A stretch of DNA of 64,000 bases from Cliona cf. orientalis (GCA_963930775.1 OZ005689.1:17507775-17571774), one strand, 5' to 3'; positions 23,696 through 35,340 are shown, counted from the stretch's first letter. Numbers and translations: made by a program. The notes: a model not told the origin generated them from the sequence alone.

Positions 23696-25263
23696 AGCCG
23701 TTAAGCCAGCGGTCCAATTGTTGCAGATCCAGGAAGTGCATCCGTGGCACATTACAATGCATGCAATTTTTGCCGGTTTTTTTTTTATCTATTTTCCTTA
23801 CTTGTTCTATCTAGGCCATCTTTCACTTCTAGGACTCCAAACAAAGGCCAGAAGACAGAGTAACTCTTCTACTGTCTGCTCGTTCAAGTCCTATAACCCG
23901 GAGACATTCATGAGCTCCGCGGCAAGCGCTTCTGTGCATGCTACTCGTAAGCGCTCACAAAAAGCGCCTCGCGCAAAAAGTGGGGCATTTAGGTTCCCTT
24001 GGATGGATTCCCATGATTCAAGTACCATTCACTAGCTCTTGTGTTGCTCTACAATACGAGACTGGAACGAAGTTTTTCCATCGAGCTGTTCCAGAGTTAC
24101 ACAGCATTGAAAATCACAAAATTTCAGTACAACCGCATGGTATTTTCCGAAGGTTTCTGCCCAAGAACAAGTAGTAAACGACAACTTCCAAGTTGCTTCT
24201 GAGGAGGCATCGTCATCCAGATAGAGGGATTCCTTCTCTGTAGTCTAGTATTATGAATGTTGGCCACGGTAAATAATATGAAGCGTGTTAGCCTCGTACC
24301 CAGGCCCAGCTGGGTACGAGGCTAGAAGCGTGTGAGGCGAGCGTATCGGCGTAGAAAAGTCCAGGGATGGGTGAGCCTTACCAGTGTAGTCTGGATACAT
24401 CAGATGAAGAGTCTTGTGTTGTAAAGCAGCTTACATCAAAGCTGGAAATCCCGAGCGTATACTTACAATTGTAGGTAGCCAACACTTCACTAGTGCTCTG
24501 GTACTTCACCCCCTCCCCCCCCCCCCCCTCCCCTCTCCCTCTCTTTCCTTTCCTCCCTCTCTCTCTCTTTCTCTCTCTCTCCCCGCTCAGACCCTGACCC
24601 CATGCACGTACATATACACAATAGGTGATGTTCCTGTGATCAGATTTATCTAGTGTTGGAAGAGAGTACTTTCTGTCAACCATAACTGTGATGATGGAAT
24701 AGGAGACTGTGAAAGCTCCAACAACCTTCAGCAAAAGTTCAAGACGGCCTTGATAGTTAGCAGCTATATAGCTATTGTACTATGTAGATGTAGTAATATC
24801 ATTGGTTGTATGTAAACATACACGGTGAAATAACAATTTTTGCTATTCTTACTAGCGTGTAACTGGAATGGCTCGATGGAAAACTTCATTCCAGTCTCAT
24901 ATTGTAGAGCAGCACAAGAGCTATTGAATGGTACTTGAATCATGGGAATCCATCCAAGGGAACCTAGATGCCCCACTTTTGCGCGAGGCACTTTTGTGAG
25001 CGCTTGCAAATAGCATGCACAGAAGCGCTTGCCGTGGAGCTCAAGAATGTCTCAGGGTTATGGGACTTGAACGAGCAGAGTAGAAGAGTTGCTCTGTCTT
25101 CTGGTCTTTGTTTGGAGTCCTAGAAGTGTAAGAGGGCCTAGATAGAACAGGTAAGAAAAAATAGATAAAAACGGCAAAAGTTGCATGCACTGGAATGTGT
25201 CACCGGATGCACTTCCTGGATCTGCAACGTTTGTACGTGTTTTGGACCGCTGGCTTAACGACT
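23696..25263. mobile_element. Foldback-type element nested in arm 2
   Basis: Mirror of 494-2082, with inverted ends at about 23696-24130 and 24855-25263 and the CT tract between. Confidence 0.7.
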
Positions 25264-25785
25264 ATGGAATGGAGATGAATCGTGTAGATCTAATGTTGTA
25301 ACATCGAATGAAGCCGACTACGATCGACAAATACTATTTTTGTTGCCATTCTGAGAAACGAGTTTTCTCGATTTGCAAGAATATGAGGGGTAAACGGCCG
25401 GGGTATGGCGCTGGGTCTTCTTTTCTCATGGATTTCAACTTGCTTTCACATTTAAAACTGTCTTCGAGGCTTTAGATAGTGACTTATAATTTGTATAGTA
25501 TTGTATATGGGGCAACACGCCCACTTTGTGCGCACGTGATCGTGTCCAACCTCCTCTGTTGCGAATTGCATATTTTCAAAGGGCGCGTGACGTCACAAGG
25601 TCCTGAGGCTGGCCAGAAGCAAGAGGAAAATGGTCCTGGTCAACATTTTGCAAATTTATATTCAACACGAGCTAGCCAAGGATATTGCACTGGACAACTC
25701 TCGAGGTCAAACTGTCAATGTGATCTTCACGTGACTTGGCTCTGACCTTTCACATCAGAGGTTGTCCAGTAAGCTGAAATCAAGC

Positions 25786-26033
25786 TAGCCACGAGTGTGG
25801 CAATTGATTGGTGAGCGATCGGCTCCATATCTCAACAACGAAGACAGTTGAAGAAATGAAAATTCTTCCATCCTTCAGTCGAGTTGTAGAACTAATTTGT
25901 TTGTGAGTCTGCTAATCTACAGAACTGTTCATACTCCACAGTACGTTATTAAATGTATAAATTGTTTTCACTTTTCATCTTATAATTCAAGGAAAACTTG
26001 GACTACATCCAGAGTCCCTCAAGACTGCATGTA
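25786..26033. other. Unique sequence, nothing recognised
   Basis: Flank of arm 2. No coding or repeat structure that I can support. Confidence 0.4.
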
Positions 26034-26363
26034 CCGTATTTCCTCGAAAAAAGGCCGCCCTCGAATAGTAGCCGCACGCATGCGCGAACACAATTTAGTG
26101 GGCGTGGCCACGATAGCAAGCCATGAACGATCGTTAGTTTGAGGCAAGAACATGGCAGAAAACGTCCTTGGCTTGGTTCTGCTGATTATTTATCGATCAT
26201 CTATCTCGAACATTCGAAAATCAGTTCCGAAAAATCGAGTCTATTGTGTCAATGTCACCAAGAGGTGTTGCTTCAAATTAATAAAAGCCGCCCTCGATTA
26301 GTAGCCGCACTCCAGCAAAGCTGAAATTAATAGTAGCCGCGGCGTCTGATCGAGGAAATACGG
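26034..26363. mobile_element. TA-flanked MITE, CCGTATTTCCTCGA family
   Basis: Starts CCGTATTTCCTCGAAAAAAG and ends ATCGAGGAAATACGG, with TA on both sides. Fits a Tc1/mariner-type MITE. An internal partial repeat (GCCGCCCTCGAATAGTAGCC and GCCGCCCTCGATTAGTAGCC) is visible. Confidence 0.9.
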
Positions 26364-27240
26364 TATTCATATTCACCGCGCCTACTACATCGACGAAGTG
26401 CGCATGCTCCGTATACACGTATATTGGAGCGCGCGGTGCGGCTTGAGTCGTTTGACCCGGACATGAACTTCACCTGCATGTGCTCGACTGGACAGGGAAA
26501 TCCCCCCTGAGAGCTCGCTCGCTAAAGAAAGCGAACTGAGGGAATCGCCATATCTCATCGATAGTCCACGATCTCTTCTACGCTAGGTTCGAATTCTGGG
26601 TCCCAATCACTGTCATGTGAGCTAACATTTTGAAGCAGTCATCACCCCAATTTCATCATAGGTTTCATCATCGTTTCATCATAATTTCATAGTAATTACC
26701 TCATCGGTCGGCCGAATATCGATTTGTTGATTGGGACTCGGGACGTAATAAATACAGTAAATATTACTTAGTTAAGCAAATATACTATACTGCTGGTGGT
26801 ACTCCTTCCAGCTGAAGTATGAAAGCCTCAGTAGTCTTCGCATTAGGTTGTCCAGAATGTTGAAAATGAGTCGGCCAAATATTTACGGCCGATATTCGGC
26901 CGTATATAGTGAGGTGGCTACGTTTTGGACACGAACTGGACGTGCCCATATGTTGTTTAGCTAGTCTTCAAAACCCAGGAATATACCAGTAGCCAGAAAC
27001 GGAACTTTTTTGTCATGCATGTTGACCGCGATCGAGGCCTCCATATGTTCAATACAGCTACCGCAAACCGGAGGGTGATCAGGCAAAAGCGAGGGCTTCG
27101 CGTATACTGGTCTTCATCACAGTCTCTAACCACTCCTCCTGCTATTGGCGTAGTCTCGCAAGCTCGACTGACATGCAGCCACGATAATGTTGCTGATCAG
27201 ATCACTAGATGGGCGATTACTCGCGTGTATTGAGACCATA
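26364..27240. other. Non-coding stretch
   Basis: Contains a small inverted pair around GGTCGGCCGAATATCGA (26704) and GGCCGATATTCGGCCG (26887). No gene recognised. Confidence 0.4.
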
Positions 27241-27351
27241 CAGAATAAAATATTTCATGCGATAAATTTTCGCGTTAAATAATTTTCGGACAAACGACCC
27301 TGTACCGCATTATCGTTAATATTGCGCATGTATTTTCGTACGTTTAATTTT

Positions 27352-27743
27352 GAATCCGTTATGTACCGAGAAACCCGTGCGTCAAGATGACGTTCTATTG
27401 ATCACGTGTGGCGCGCGCCTCCCTCACTTGGAAAATTTCCAGGGTATAAGGGAAAAAAAAAAAGAAATTGAATGAATAGAGCGAGGATCGAACTGGGGTA
27501 CATGAATCCATACACCAGAGCCCTAACCACTGCACCACTGTGAACGCCGCTGCGAGGCGCTTTTTTGTCACGACTTTAAAGACAATAGTAGTACTAACCC
27601 TTGTGTGTCAAACCCTACCCTTAACCAAAACCCTACCTACCCTTAGCCGTTCATATAATACTATGCAATTTAGCCCAGCCCCCTATGGGGGCTGGGCCGT
27701 ACGCCTATGGCGTGCGCGGGTTTCTCGGTACATAACGGAATTC
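27352..27743. mobile_element. MULE-like MITE with 9 bp target duplication
   Basis: Inverted ends GAATCCGTTATGTACCGAGA and GAATTCCGTTATGTACCGAG, flanked by TTTAATTTT at 27343-27351 and 27744-27752. A 9 bp duplication is typical of Mutator-like elements. It carries the tRNA-like sequence described next. Confidence 0.88.
27473..27545 (-). mobile_element. tRNA-derived SINE head
   Basis: On the minus strand, TGGTGCAGTGGTTAGGGC fits a pol III A box and AGTTCGATCCTC a B box, at tRNA-like spacing. A T-rich stretch follows (27446-27465). The acceptor stem does not pair well, so this is a SINE head or tRNA relic rather than a functional tRNA gene. Confidence 0.65.
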
Positions 27744-28069
27744 TTTAATTTTCGTACAAGCCAGGCTGTCCGAAAATATTTTAACAGCGAAATATTCGCG
27801 ATTTATCAAGCCGTGGCTCAATAAGCCCTTGGTATAGATAGTACTTACATTTTGCCAAAAAGGACGACCCACTCAATTTATTAACACCATTGCCATGGTG
27901 GCAATACAAAAATAAATAGGAATGGTCACAAAATTGGGCGTGGCAACACAAGCCCCCCTCCCCCCGTACGAAAGAGTTATCTACACCCATGACTCTAGCA
28001 AATGGGGATAAGAGTGCACTTTGTGTGTAGCTATCACAGAGCAGGGGGTGTCCTGTAAACTGCAGAACT

Positions 28070-29128
28070 CCTGTACATGGGGTATTTATAAAAGGGGGAA
28101 TGGGAAAGGAGGAAATGGGAAACGGAGAAACAATGAACTGGAAATGGTCGTCAAAAACGATGAGAGCCACTATCATGCTAATCTTAATGCTCCAGAGAGA
28201 GTGTATGTAGGGCGTGCAGTTAGTACAAGCATCTTGCAAGCCAGTCCAGAGAGTAGAATATTGAATGTAACGTGAAGAGTCAAGTCATTGAGGCCTGGTT
28301 TCCAAGTCACTACAAAATTCTGGGTATTAAAGGATGAAGTAGGGATTGCAGTATCAAAATGTACACTATTTGTAGGGACAATCATATCCACCTAGTACAT
28401 CAGAGTCAGTAATAATATAGGTATGTATAGCCTCCCATTAGTTTTTGGTATCATGTGCGTAAAAAATCCCATCACCAATCACGATGGTTGCCCTGTGAGT
28501 GTACTACTACTAGATAGACTGGATGTGACCGATAGGTACACACACAATAATATAATAATTACGTGTATCATCTACCCATACAAGTAATAATAATTAATTA
28601 ACTCCTTCAATACTATATATACTGACTGAAGTTAGCTGGCTGGATTCAAATTCTTGGTGTGCACTCGTATCTGAGTCTCGCCACAAGCCGGGGCCAGACC
28701 CTCACATTCTGCACGGTTTACCAGAGTTTTTTCTGAGGATAAACCCGGCCGCTGAGGGAGGGTCTGGTTTGTGACACTATATGTGACATGCAGGCCCTAT
28801 CTATTATAGGCCCACTTGCCCATAAATTTGAGACAGGATTCTAGCTAAGTACCATCAATAGAGAGGCACGGATCATTATTGGTGGTGTATTACTATCAGT
28901 ACCACAATAGATAAATAGAGGGTACCACGGTGTGCAGGTAGAGCTGTTAAAATCCTTAATAACAGATCTAGTTTACTTCAAATGGCGTGCCAGCTTGCAG
29001 ATCAGGACAGTTTGTGAGTCTTTAGTATCAAGTCAAATGACGACCATTTCCAATTCATTTCCATGTTTCTCCGTTTCCCATTTCCTCATTTCCCGTTCCC
29101 CTTTTTATCACTACCCCTGTACATGTAC
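28070..29128. repeat. Inverted repeat pair around about 880 bp
   Basis: 28083-28160 (GGAAATGGGAAACGGAGAAA ... GGAAATGGTCGTC) is repeated inverted at 29038-29120. Between them are a foldback-MITE fragment (28316-28395), a MULE-like piece (28670-28775) and AT-rich DNA. Possibly an older foldback element; target duplication not resolved. Confidence 0.6.
28670..28775. mobile_element. Small TCTCG...GGTCTGG inverted-repeat element
   Basis: GAGTCTCGCCACAAGC ... GGCCAGACCCTC at the left and GAGGGAGGGTCTGG ... GTGACAC at the right. Related to the larger MULE-like element at 42040-42437 (TCTCGTGAACCAGACC). Boundaries approximate. Confidence 0.5.
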
Positions 29129-29820
29129 AGTGCTTCAAGGCAAAAGAGCAAATTTTTTGATTTTGAGCTTAAATGGTTGTAAAGATGGTTCTGTTTAATA
29201 TTATCGGATGAAATCTGGTTTACACTTTCTACAACCATATTGAAATTTACAGCTGGATTTATGGGATGTAATTTTGATTAGTTTCGCTTCAATGGCTTCA
29301 CGAGCTGTTCCACTTTGAGAAATACTTTTGGCATAGAAAAAGCTTATTATTTTGAGTTAAGAAACTGCACTTTTTCCTCTGTTGTGGCACCATATAAAGA
29401 ATTACTTGGACACAAGTTTGAAGGCTATAGAAAGGAAGTATGATTTGTCGGATGGATATCATTAAAAATGTCATTTCAGAGTGTCAAAAATTTTTGGCAT
29501 TTTATTTGAAAAGTACTTTGAGTTGATTAAGAAAATCCACTTGAGCCTCTCAATGTACTTGTATTAGTTTCAGATTCCCAAATTTGAATACTCAACTCCA
29601 AAGTACTCTTGAGATATTGCCACTTTTGTCCAAGATTTGGCTCGAAAACTGCCTGAACTTGTGCGGCTTCTTTATTAGCTATATATGGGGATAATGAGTT
29701 GTGCAAAAAGATGATAAAAGTAATTTTTTATAATATCTGTAGATGTTATTAAGCACAGTGAAGCTCATTTAACCTCAAAAAATGGAAGTTAAAAAATTTG
29801 CTCTCTTGCCTTGAAGCACT
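29129..29820. mobile_element. 692 bp DNA element, AGTGCTTCAAGGCAAAAGAG ends
   Basis: Inverted ends AGTGCTTCAAGGCAAAAGAG and AGTGCTTCAAGGCAAGAGAG, flanked both sides by GTACATGTAC. That flank is itself palindromic, so it could be a 10 bp target duplication (MULE-like) or a common microsatellite-like site. No coding capacity. Confidence 0.8.
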
Positions 29821-30069
29821 GTACATGTACAATTTTATTTCTTCCTTGATATCATAAAATTTTGTCAGATCAACTATTCCGTCCCATGGATATTCGCTCT
29901 ATTCTCTTGCCAAATAACTTGACCAGTATTACAGTTGTGTTGGAGTGGAACACTTTTCTCAACCAATTTGCTCTAGAGACGTTGTTTCATACACTTTTGC
30001 CATTGATGGACTTGCTGTTCCCAGTCTAGCCTAACCTTCCAAGTTAAAGCCCGGAGTGAGTTATACTAC

Positions 30070-30180
30070 ATACAACGAAAAATAATATTATTTCAGAAAG
30101 TGTCCTTTTGTGTCATAACGCACTCGATTGGTCAGAACGGTAGCCATGGAGATGCATGAGGCGCAAAGCGCCTAGTGCTA
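30070..30180 (+). repeat. Block shared inverted with 49015-49160
   Basis: ACGAAAAATAATATTATTTCAG-like start, GTGTCATAACGCACT, TTGGTCAGAAC and GGAGATGCATGAGGCGC are found in reverse order at 49015-49160. It joins directly to a TTAA-transposon fragment at about 30210. Role unknown. Confidence 0.55.
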
Positions 30181-30219
30181 TAGCTATAGTGCTAGCGCCT
30201 CACGCTCGTCCAGATTGTC

Positions 30220-30860
30220 CAGATCTCAGGGGTGTGGCTGCTAGAGCCAGAAGTATTCGTTTAATATCCTCAATGGACCGGAAGCCGAGCCGTAAGGGAG
30301 GGGCCAGGCCACGCCCAAAACAGCACCACCCTGTGCCTCAAGGACCACCATTCTCAATCAAATGCCGACTGGCCACCGGATGTCCACCGGAAGCCCACAA
30401 TCAATCCCAATTAAAACACAGCTTCTCAAGGCCAAAACACACGAACACTGCAAGGCCGTTCTGCCACACCGCCCACACAAGAGCTCACCTCATTTCCTGT
30501 GTGGGCGGGGTAATAACACGTCATCGCAACCACATCCGCTTCAAACGATCGTCAGCTGCCGTCCAGCCGTACGGTCCCCTCAATCACACAGGCGTACAGT
30601 GCCGCATTAACTGACATGGTCTCACCTTTGACCTCCTGCTACGCCCCCAAAGCCTCTTGGCGGGGTTCAAAGGTCATCAACGCATCCGGGACACGGCCGC
30701 CTTTCGCCACGGCCAAGTCCTAGGCCCTGATGTCCAGGCACTGGCCCGTGAAGCCACGCCCAATCGGAAGCAATAAAACCTGCATTAACGCACCTGCACA
30801 CTCTGCACACAGTGCCTGGAACACGTCCACATGCTTAATTAGGCCTAATTAGCTTTTTTT
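30220..30860 (+). mobile_element. TTAA transposon, right-end fragment without terminus
   Basis: Homologous to 19900-20540 (GGTGTGGCTGCTAGAG ... GGCCTAATTAGC plus poly-T). The first roughly 110 bp including GGTACC are missing. Followed directly by the T2 array. Confidence 0.85.
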
Positions 30861-31233
30861 TTTTCAAGGAGACCATACATACATACACTAAGCAGAAAAA
30901 AAATTGTCCGAAAACCACCATATAGTTGACCTGGAAGCATATGTAGTAGAGCCATACAATGCAAGCAGGCAGCCTATACATCAATTTTGACCAAAGTTAG
31001 TAGTGGTCGTCACGGTAATGTGCACGCGTGGCCCCGCCCCTCACGTAGCGCGTGGGCGGAAAACATTGCAAATGCATGGCTTCCTATGCAAACATATGGG
31101 GTAACTTCAAAGGGCCATAACTTTAATCCTAAGGTGTGAATCAAAATTCCCCAGGGTCAAATCTCTAGTCTCGACCCATTCTGCGTGCCCATGTAAAAAT
31201 TATCTCCCCAAGTGCTCTCAAACCCCCCAAATA

Positions 31234-31617
31234 CCGTAGAATCCCGCGATTACGCCCCCCCGCCTTTGTGCATGCTAGGATTGGGCAAAAGTGGGGAGGG
31301 GGCTTATACGCGGGATCCTAACGTTTCCGTGTGACGACCATTACCGACCGCCGAATGCCACGTGGGCGCACGATCTCTGTACTTTCTCTGGCTGTTTGGT
31401 GGGCAAAACTCGAGAAAAACGACAAAGTAAGGCATATCATGACACAAAAGGCTAGTTTGCTAGCTGTAGCTACTGTTTTTATTGACTTATGGACTCCATT
31501 TTATAGTCAGGGAGGGGGGGCTTATACGCGAGACAAAACTACCTATGCAGGAACTTGAGCTAAAAATGCAGGGGGGGCTTATGCGCGAGGGGGGGGCGTA
31601 ATCACGGGATTCTACGG
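31234..31617. mobile_element. TA-flanked MITE, CCGTAGAATCCCGCGATTAC
   Basis: Ends CCGTAGAATCCCGCGATTAC and the inverse of CCGTAGAATCCCGTGATTAC, with TA on both sides. Inserted in the first T2 unit. G-run-rich interior. Confidence 0.92.
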
Positions 31618-33252
31618 TATTATAAATCCTTTTTTTTTCAAGGAGACCAGAACACTAAGCAGAAAAAAAAAATTGTCCGAAAACCACCACATAGTTGAGC
31701 CGGATGCATAGTAGAGGGCTCGTACAATGCAAGCAGGCAGCCTGTACATCAATTTTGACCAAAATGGGTAATGGTTGTCACGTTGATGTGCACGCGTGGT
31801 CCCGCCGCTCACGTAGCGCGTGGGCGAAAAACATTGCAAGTGCATGGCTTCCTATACAAATATATGGGGCGACTTCAAAGGGCCGTATAACTTTAATTCT
31901 AAGGTGTGAATCAAAATTTCCCTGGGTCAAATCTAGTTTCGACCCATTCTGCGTGCCCATGTAAAGATTATCTCCCCAAGTGCTCCCAAACCCCCCATTA
32001 TTTAAATCTTTTTTTCAAGCTAGCGTGCACACTAAGAAGAAAAAAATTGTCCAGAAAACAGCGTAATACACCTAGGATGCACAGTGGAGCCATACAAAGC
32101 AAGTAAACAACCTAGGATGCACAGCAGAGCCATACAAAGCAAGCAAACAACCTATATTCCAATTTTGAGAAATTTTCTAAATAACGCACACCACGGGTAT
32201 TCCCCGTTTTTCACGTAGCACGTGGGCGGAAAACATTGCAAACGCATGGCTTCCCTATACAAACATATGGGAAAACTTTAAAGGGCCGTAACTTTAATTC
32301 TAAGGCGTGAATCAAAATTCTACGCCATCAAATTTCGTTTCAACCCATTCTGCGTGCCCATATAAAAGTTATGTCCCCAACTACTCCCAGTTCCCCCACG
32401 AATTATTTTATTATTTTTTTTTTACTTAGTGTGTGATTAGTGTGTAACAAGCTAGTGTGCACACTAAGCAGAAAAAAATGGTCCAGAAAACCATATAATA
32501 TACACCTAGGATGCACAGCAGAGCCATACAAAGCAAGCAAACAACCTATACTCCAATTTTGAGAAATTTTCTAAATAACGCACACCACGGGTATTCCCTG
32601 TTTTTCACGTAGCGCGTGGGCAGAAAACATTGCAAACGCATGGCTTCCCTATACAAATATGGGAAAACTTTAAAGGGCCATAACTTTAATTCTAAGGCGT
32701 GAATCAAAATTCTACGCCATCAAATTTTGTTTCGACCCATTCTGCGTGCACATGTAAAATTATGTCCCCAACTACTCCCAGTTCCCCATGAATTATTTTC
32801 TTTTTTTTTTCTACTTAGTGTGTAACAAGCTAGCGTGCACACTAAGCAGAAAAAAATGGTCCAGAAAACCATATAATATACACCTAGGATGCACAGCAGA
32901 GCCATACAAAGCAAGCAAACAACCTATACTCCAATTTTGAGAAATTTTCTAAATAACGCACACCACGGGTATTCCCTGTTTTTCACGTAGCGCGTGGGCA
33001 GAAAACATTGCAAACGCATGGCTTCCCTATACAAATATGGGAAAACTTTAAAGGGCCATAACTTTAATTCTAAGGCGTGAATCAAAATTCTACGCCATCA
33101 AATTTTGTTTCGACCCATTCTGCGTGCACATGTAAAATTATGTCCCCAACTACTCCCAGTTCCCCATGAATTATTTTCTTTTTTTTTCTACTTAGTGTGT
33201 AACAAGCTAGCGTGCACACTAAGCAGAAAAAAATTGTGCAGAAAACCACATA

Positions 33253-33466
33253 CCGTATAGCCGGAAATATTGGCGGGCATTAAATTTGGCAGTTAATTGA
33301 GCCCAAAATCGCTATTGAAAGAATATTGGCGGATTTAAATTTGGCGGTTCGGTACGGGATCGCCATACGTATATATGCGAGTAGGAAATTTTGGCGGATT
33401 TTAATTTGGCGGTTGCAATAATAGACCGCCTAATTTAATTCCCCGCCAAATTTTCCGGCTATACGG
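33253..33466. mobile_element. TA-flanked MITE, CCGTATAGCCGGAAA family
   Basis: Ends CCGTATAGCCGGAAA with TA flanks, splitting ACCACA|TAATCACC of a T2 unit. A sister copy is at 53840-54057 in a different place of another T2 unit. Confidence 0.9.
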
Positions 33467-33879
33467 TAATCACCTAGGATGCACAGTAGAGCCATACAAA
33501 GCAAGCAAACAACCTATACTCCAATTTTGAGAAGTTCTCTAAATAACGCACACCATGGGTATTCCCCGTTTTTCACGTAGCACGTGGGCAGAAAACATTG
33601 CAAACGCATGGCTTCCCTATACAAACATATGGGAAAACGTTAAAGGGCCGTAACTTTAATTCTAAGACATGAATCAAAATTCCCCAGGGTAGTTTCGACC
33701 CATCTGCGTGCCCATGTAAGAATTATCTCCCCAAGTGCTCCCAAACCCCCCATGAATTTTTATTTATTTTTTTTTCTACTTAGTGTGTAACTACCAAGGA
33801 GACCACACACTAAGCAGAAAAAAAATTGTCCAGAAACTACCACATGGTTGAGCTGGATGCTTAATAGACCCATACAATC

Positions 33880-34260
33880 ATCGGAAAGCAGGCCGTGTAT
33901 GCTCCTAGTAGAGCCTAGTAGAGCCTTGAAAACTGCAGAGTACATGATCAGTGTTGAGGTTGAGGCTCAGTACCAGTAGCCCCTGCAACACGTTTCGTAC
34001 TAGTACTCAAGATCACCATAGCACACACACAAGGCTAGTGGAAAGCACAAAATTATAGTTATGTTTCTGAGTCTCAACTCGATGTACTTCCCCATACATC
34101 CTTGCATGCACAATGTAAAACTATAGCTGTATTACCCCACCTCTACCTACCTCTCAGAAAAAACAGCAGAGCTACTGTTGTGGCTGATTCTTCATCCATT
34201 TAGCAAGTCTCTGGATACAGTACCAGCTGCATGGTAGCCTATGCATGTACTGGCCTAGCG
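33880..34260 (-). repeat. X segment, uninterrupted copy
   Basis: DNA inside a T2 unit whose reverse complement is found split at 42010-42757 and 44800-44834. It shows CTCTACTAGGAGCATACACGG joined, the arrangement expected before the inversion inferred for element F. It also has the empty GTAGCCTATG site (34234-34243) of the MULE-like element at 42040. Confidence 0.75.
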
Positions 34261-34499
34261 ATTTTCTAAATAACGCACACCGGGACTCAAAACATTGCAA
34301 ACACATGGCTTCCCTATACAAACATGAGTAAACTTTAAAGGGCCATAACTTTAATTCTAAGGCGTGAATCAAAATTTTCTCATATCAATTCTCGTTTTTT
34401 GACCCATTCTGCGTGCCCATGTAAAAATTACGTTCCCATGTGCTCCCAGTCCCTCCACGAATTAATTTCTTTTTTTTCTACTTAGTGTGTAACTACAAG

Positions 34500-34984
34500 C
34501 TAAACCACACCATAAGATAAAAGAATTATGATAACCTACTCCAGAGAACGCAACCACATTGCCAGTATATTCGCTTGTAAGAGACTGTTGATAATTTGCT
34601 GTTGAGTCACATATAATACCCGGTAAACCATTATTTACACTAAGAGATTCGATCATGTATCCCAGTCTGTAGAAAAGTCAATATCAAGGTTAGTATCTAT
34701 GGACATTAATATACCCTCTGACGTACCTTCAGCTGATGAAAGGTCACTGTTGAATTTGACTCAGTGCATACGGTAATATCATGATAATAATGATTAATAC
34801 ATCACTCATAGCAAGTAGGTATAAATTATTATACCGATCAGAATTTAACAATGACTCGATCCTAGACTTACGATTAAATTTGCTGTTAGAATTTTCAGCT
34901 TCAGATATCAAATGATGTAGATGTAGAAGCAGTGTCAACAGAAATGTGAATTGCTGCAGTATATTGTAAAGATTTATAATATTA
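34500..34984 (-). repeat. R repeat copy with possible terminal exon
   Basis: Reverse complement of 16450-17057. On the minus strand the frame ... NNGLPGIICDSTANYQQSLT ... HNSFILWCGLA is open here, while the sister copy is broken. The T2 array abuts it at TAACTACAAGCTAAACCACAC. No family recognised. Confidence 0.6.
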
Positions 34985-35340
34985 CAAGCATATAAAAACA
35001 ATTAAATTGAAGGATGAAGCAGGGATGGCAGGGTCAAAAAGTATACAAACAAGATTTGTAGGGATAAACACATCCACTATAGCTACATCCCTACGCTTGT
35101 TTATCATGCACCTATTGATGTCGACCATCTTGTTTGTGCTATATCCAAGCTTACATGTGGGAGAAATTTTGTCCCCTATCACTAATGGCTCAGTTTTGAT
35201 TCATCGCATTATTGCTGGTTACTTTTGCTCCCATGCATAGAGGTACTCAAAAAGCAAGCGTAGGGATGTATAGTGGGTGTATTTATCCCTACAAATCTTG
35301 TTTGTATACTTTTTGACCCTGCCATCCCTGCTTCATCCTT
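34985..35340. mobile_element. Foldback MITE, GGATGAAGCAGGGATGGCAG family
   Basis: Same family as 5005-5396. The left and right inverted ends each read GGATGAAGCAGGGATGGCAG ... GATTTGTAGGGATAAA. The right outer end is truncated at 35340. Confidence 0.8.

Larger units (their letters stand above)
18168..25785 (-). repeat. Arm 2 of large inverted duplication
   Basis: Reverse complement of 1-6892 plus a 1003 bp TTAA transposon (19796-20798), a short local duplication near 22366-22381, and lacking about 302 bp relative to arm 1 near 23060. Arm identity is visibly high but not perfect, which argues against a simple read-level artefact. Confidence 0.93.
27245..27806. mobile_element. CCGTAAATCGCG-type MITE, interrupted
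   Basis: The left half (ATTTCATGCGATAAATTTTC) and right half (CCGAAAATATTTTAACAG ... GCGATTTAT) match the MITE at 6204 and 18657, split by a 392 bp MULE-like element. Confidence 0.75.
30861..34499 (+). repeat. T2 tandem array
   Basis: Head-to-tail units of about 370-390 bp starting near 30861, 31630, 32016, 32440, 32805, 33180 and 33780. Each holds ACTAAGCAGAAAAAA, TTCACGTAGCGCGTGG, AAAGGGCCATAACTTTAATT and CCATTCTGCGTGCCCATG, and ends in a T-run plus CTACTTAGTGTGTAAC. The units near 32440 and 32805 are close to identical (recent duplication). MITEs interrupt at 31234 and 33253, and X DNA at about 33880-34260. The frames ending TLSRKK are read through the T-run and are not genes. Confidence 0.92.

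Noticed and set aside
1..25785. Inverted duplication dismissed as a sequencing chimera
   Set aside because: Arms differ by many substitutions, a 302 bp indel and a transposon with a correct target duplication, so they are distinct molecules. Haplotype misjoining remains open and is noted in the findings.
27473..27545. Functional tRNA gene
   Set aside because: A and B boxes are present but the acceptor stem does not pair, and it sits inside a MITE; SINE or relic preferred.
32720..33945. Minus-strand frames ending in TLSRKK in the T2 array
   Set aside because: They are read through the T-run and the ACTTAGTGTG join and do not keep a frame between units.
30861..34499. CRISPR-like array
   Set aside because: The repeats are about 380 bp units with no short repeat-spacer pattern, and the genome is eukaryotic.
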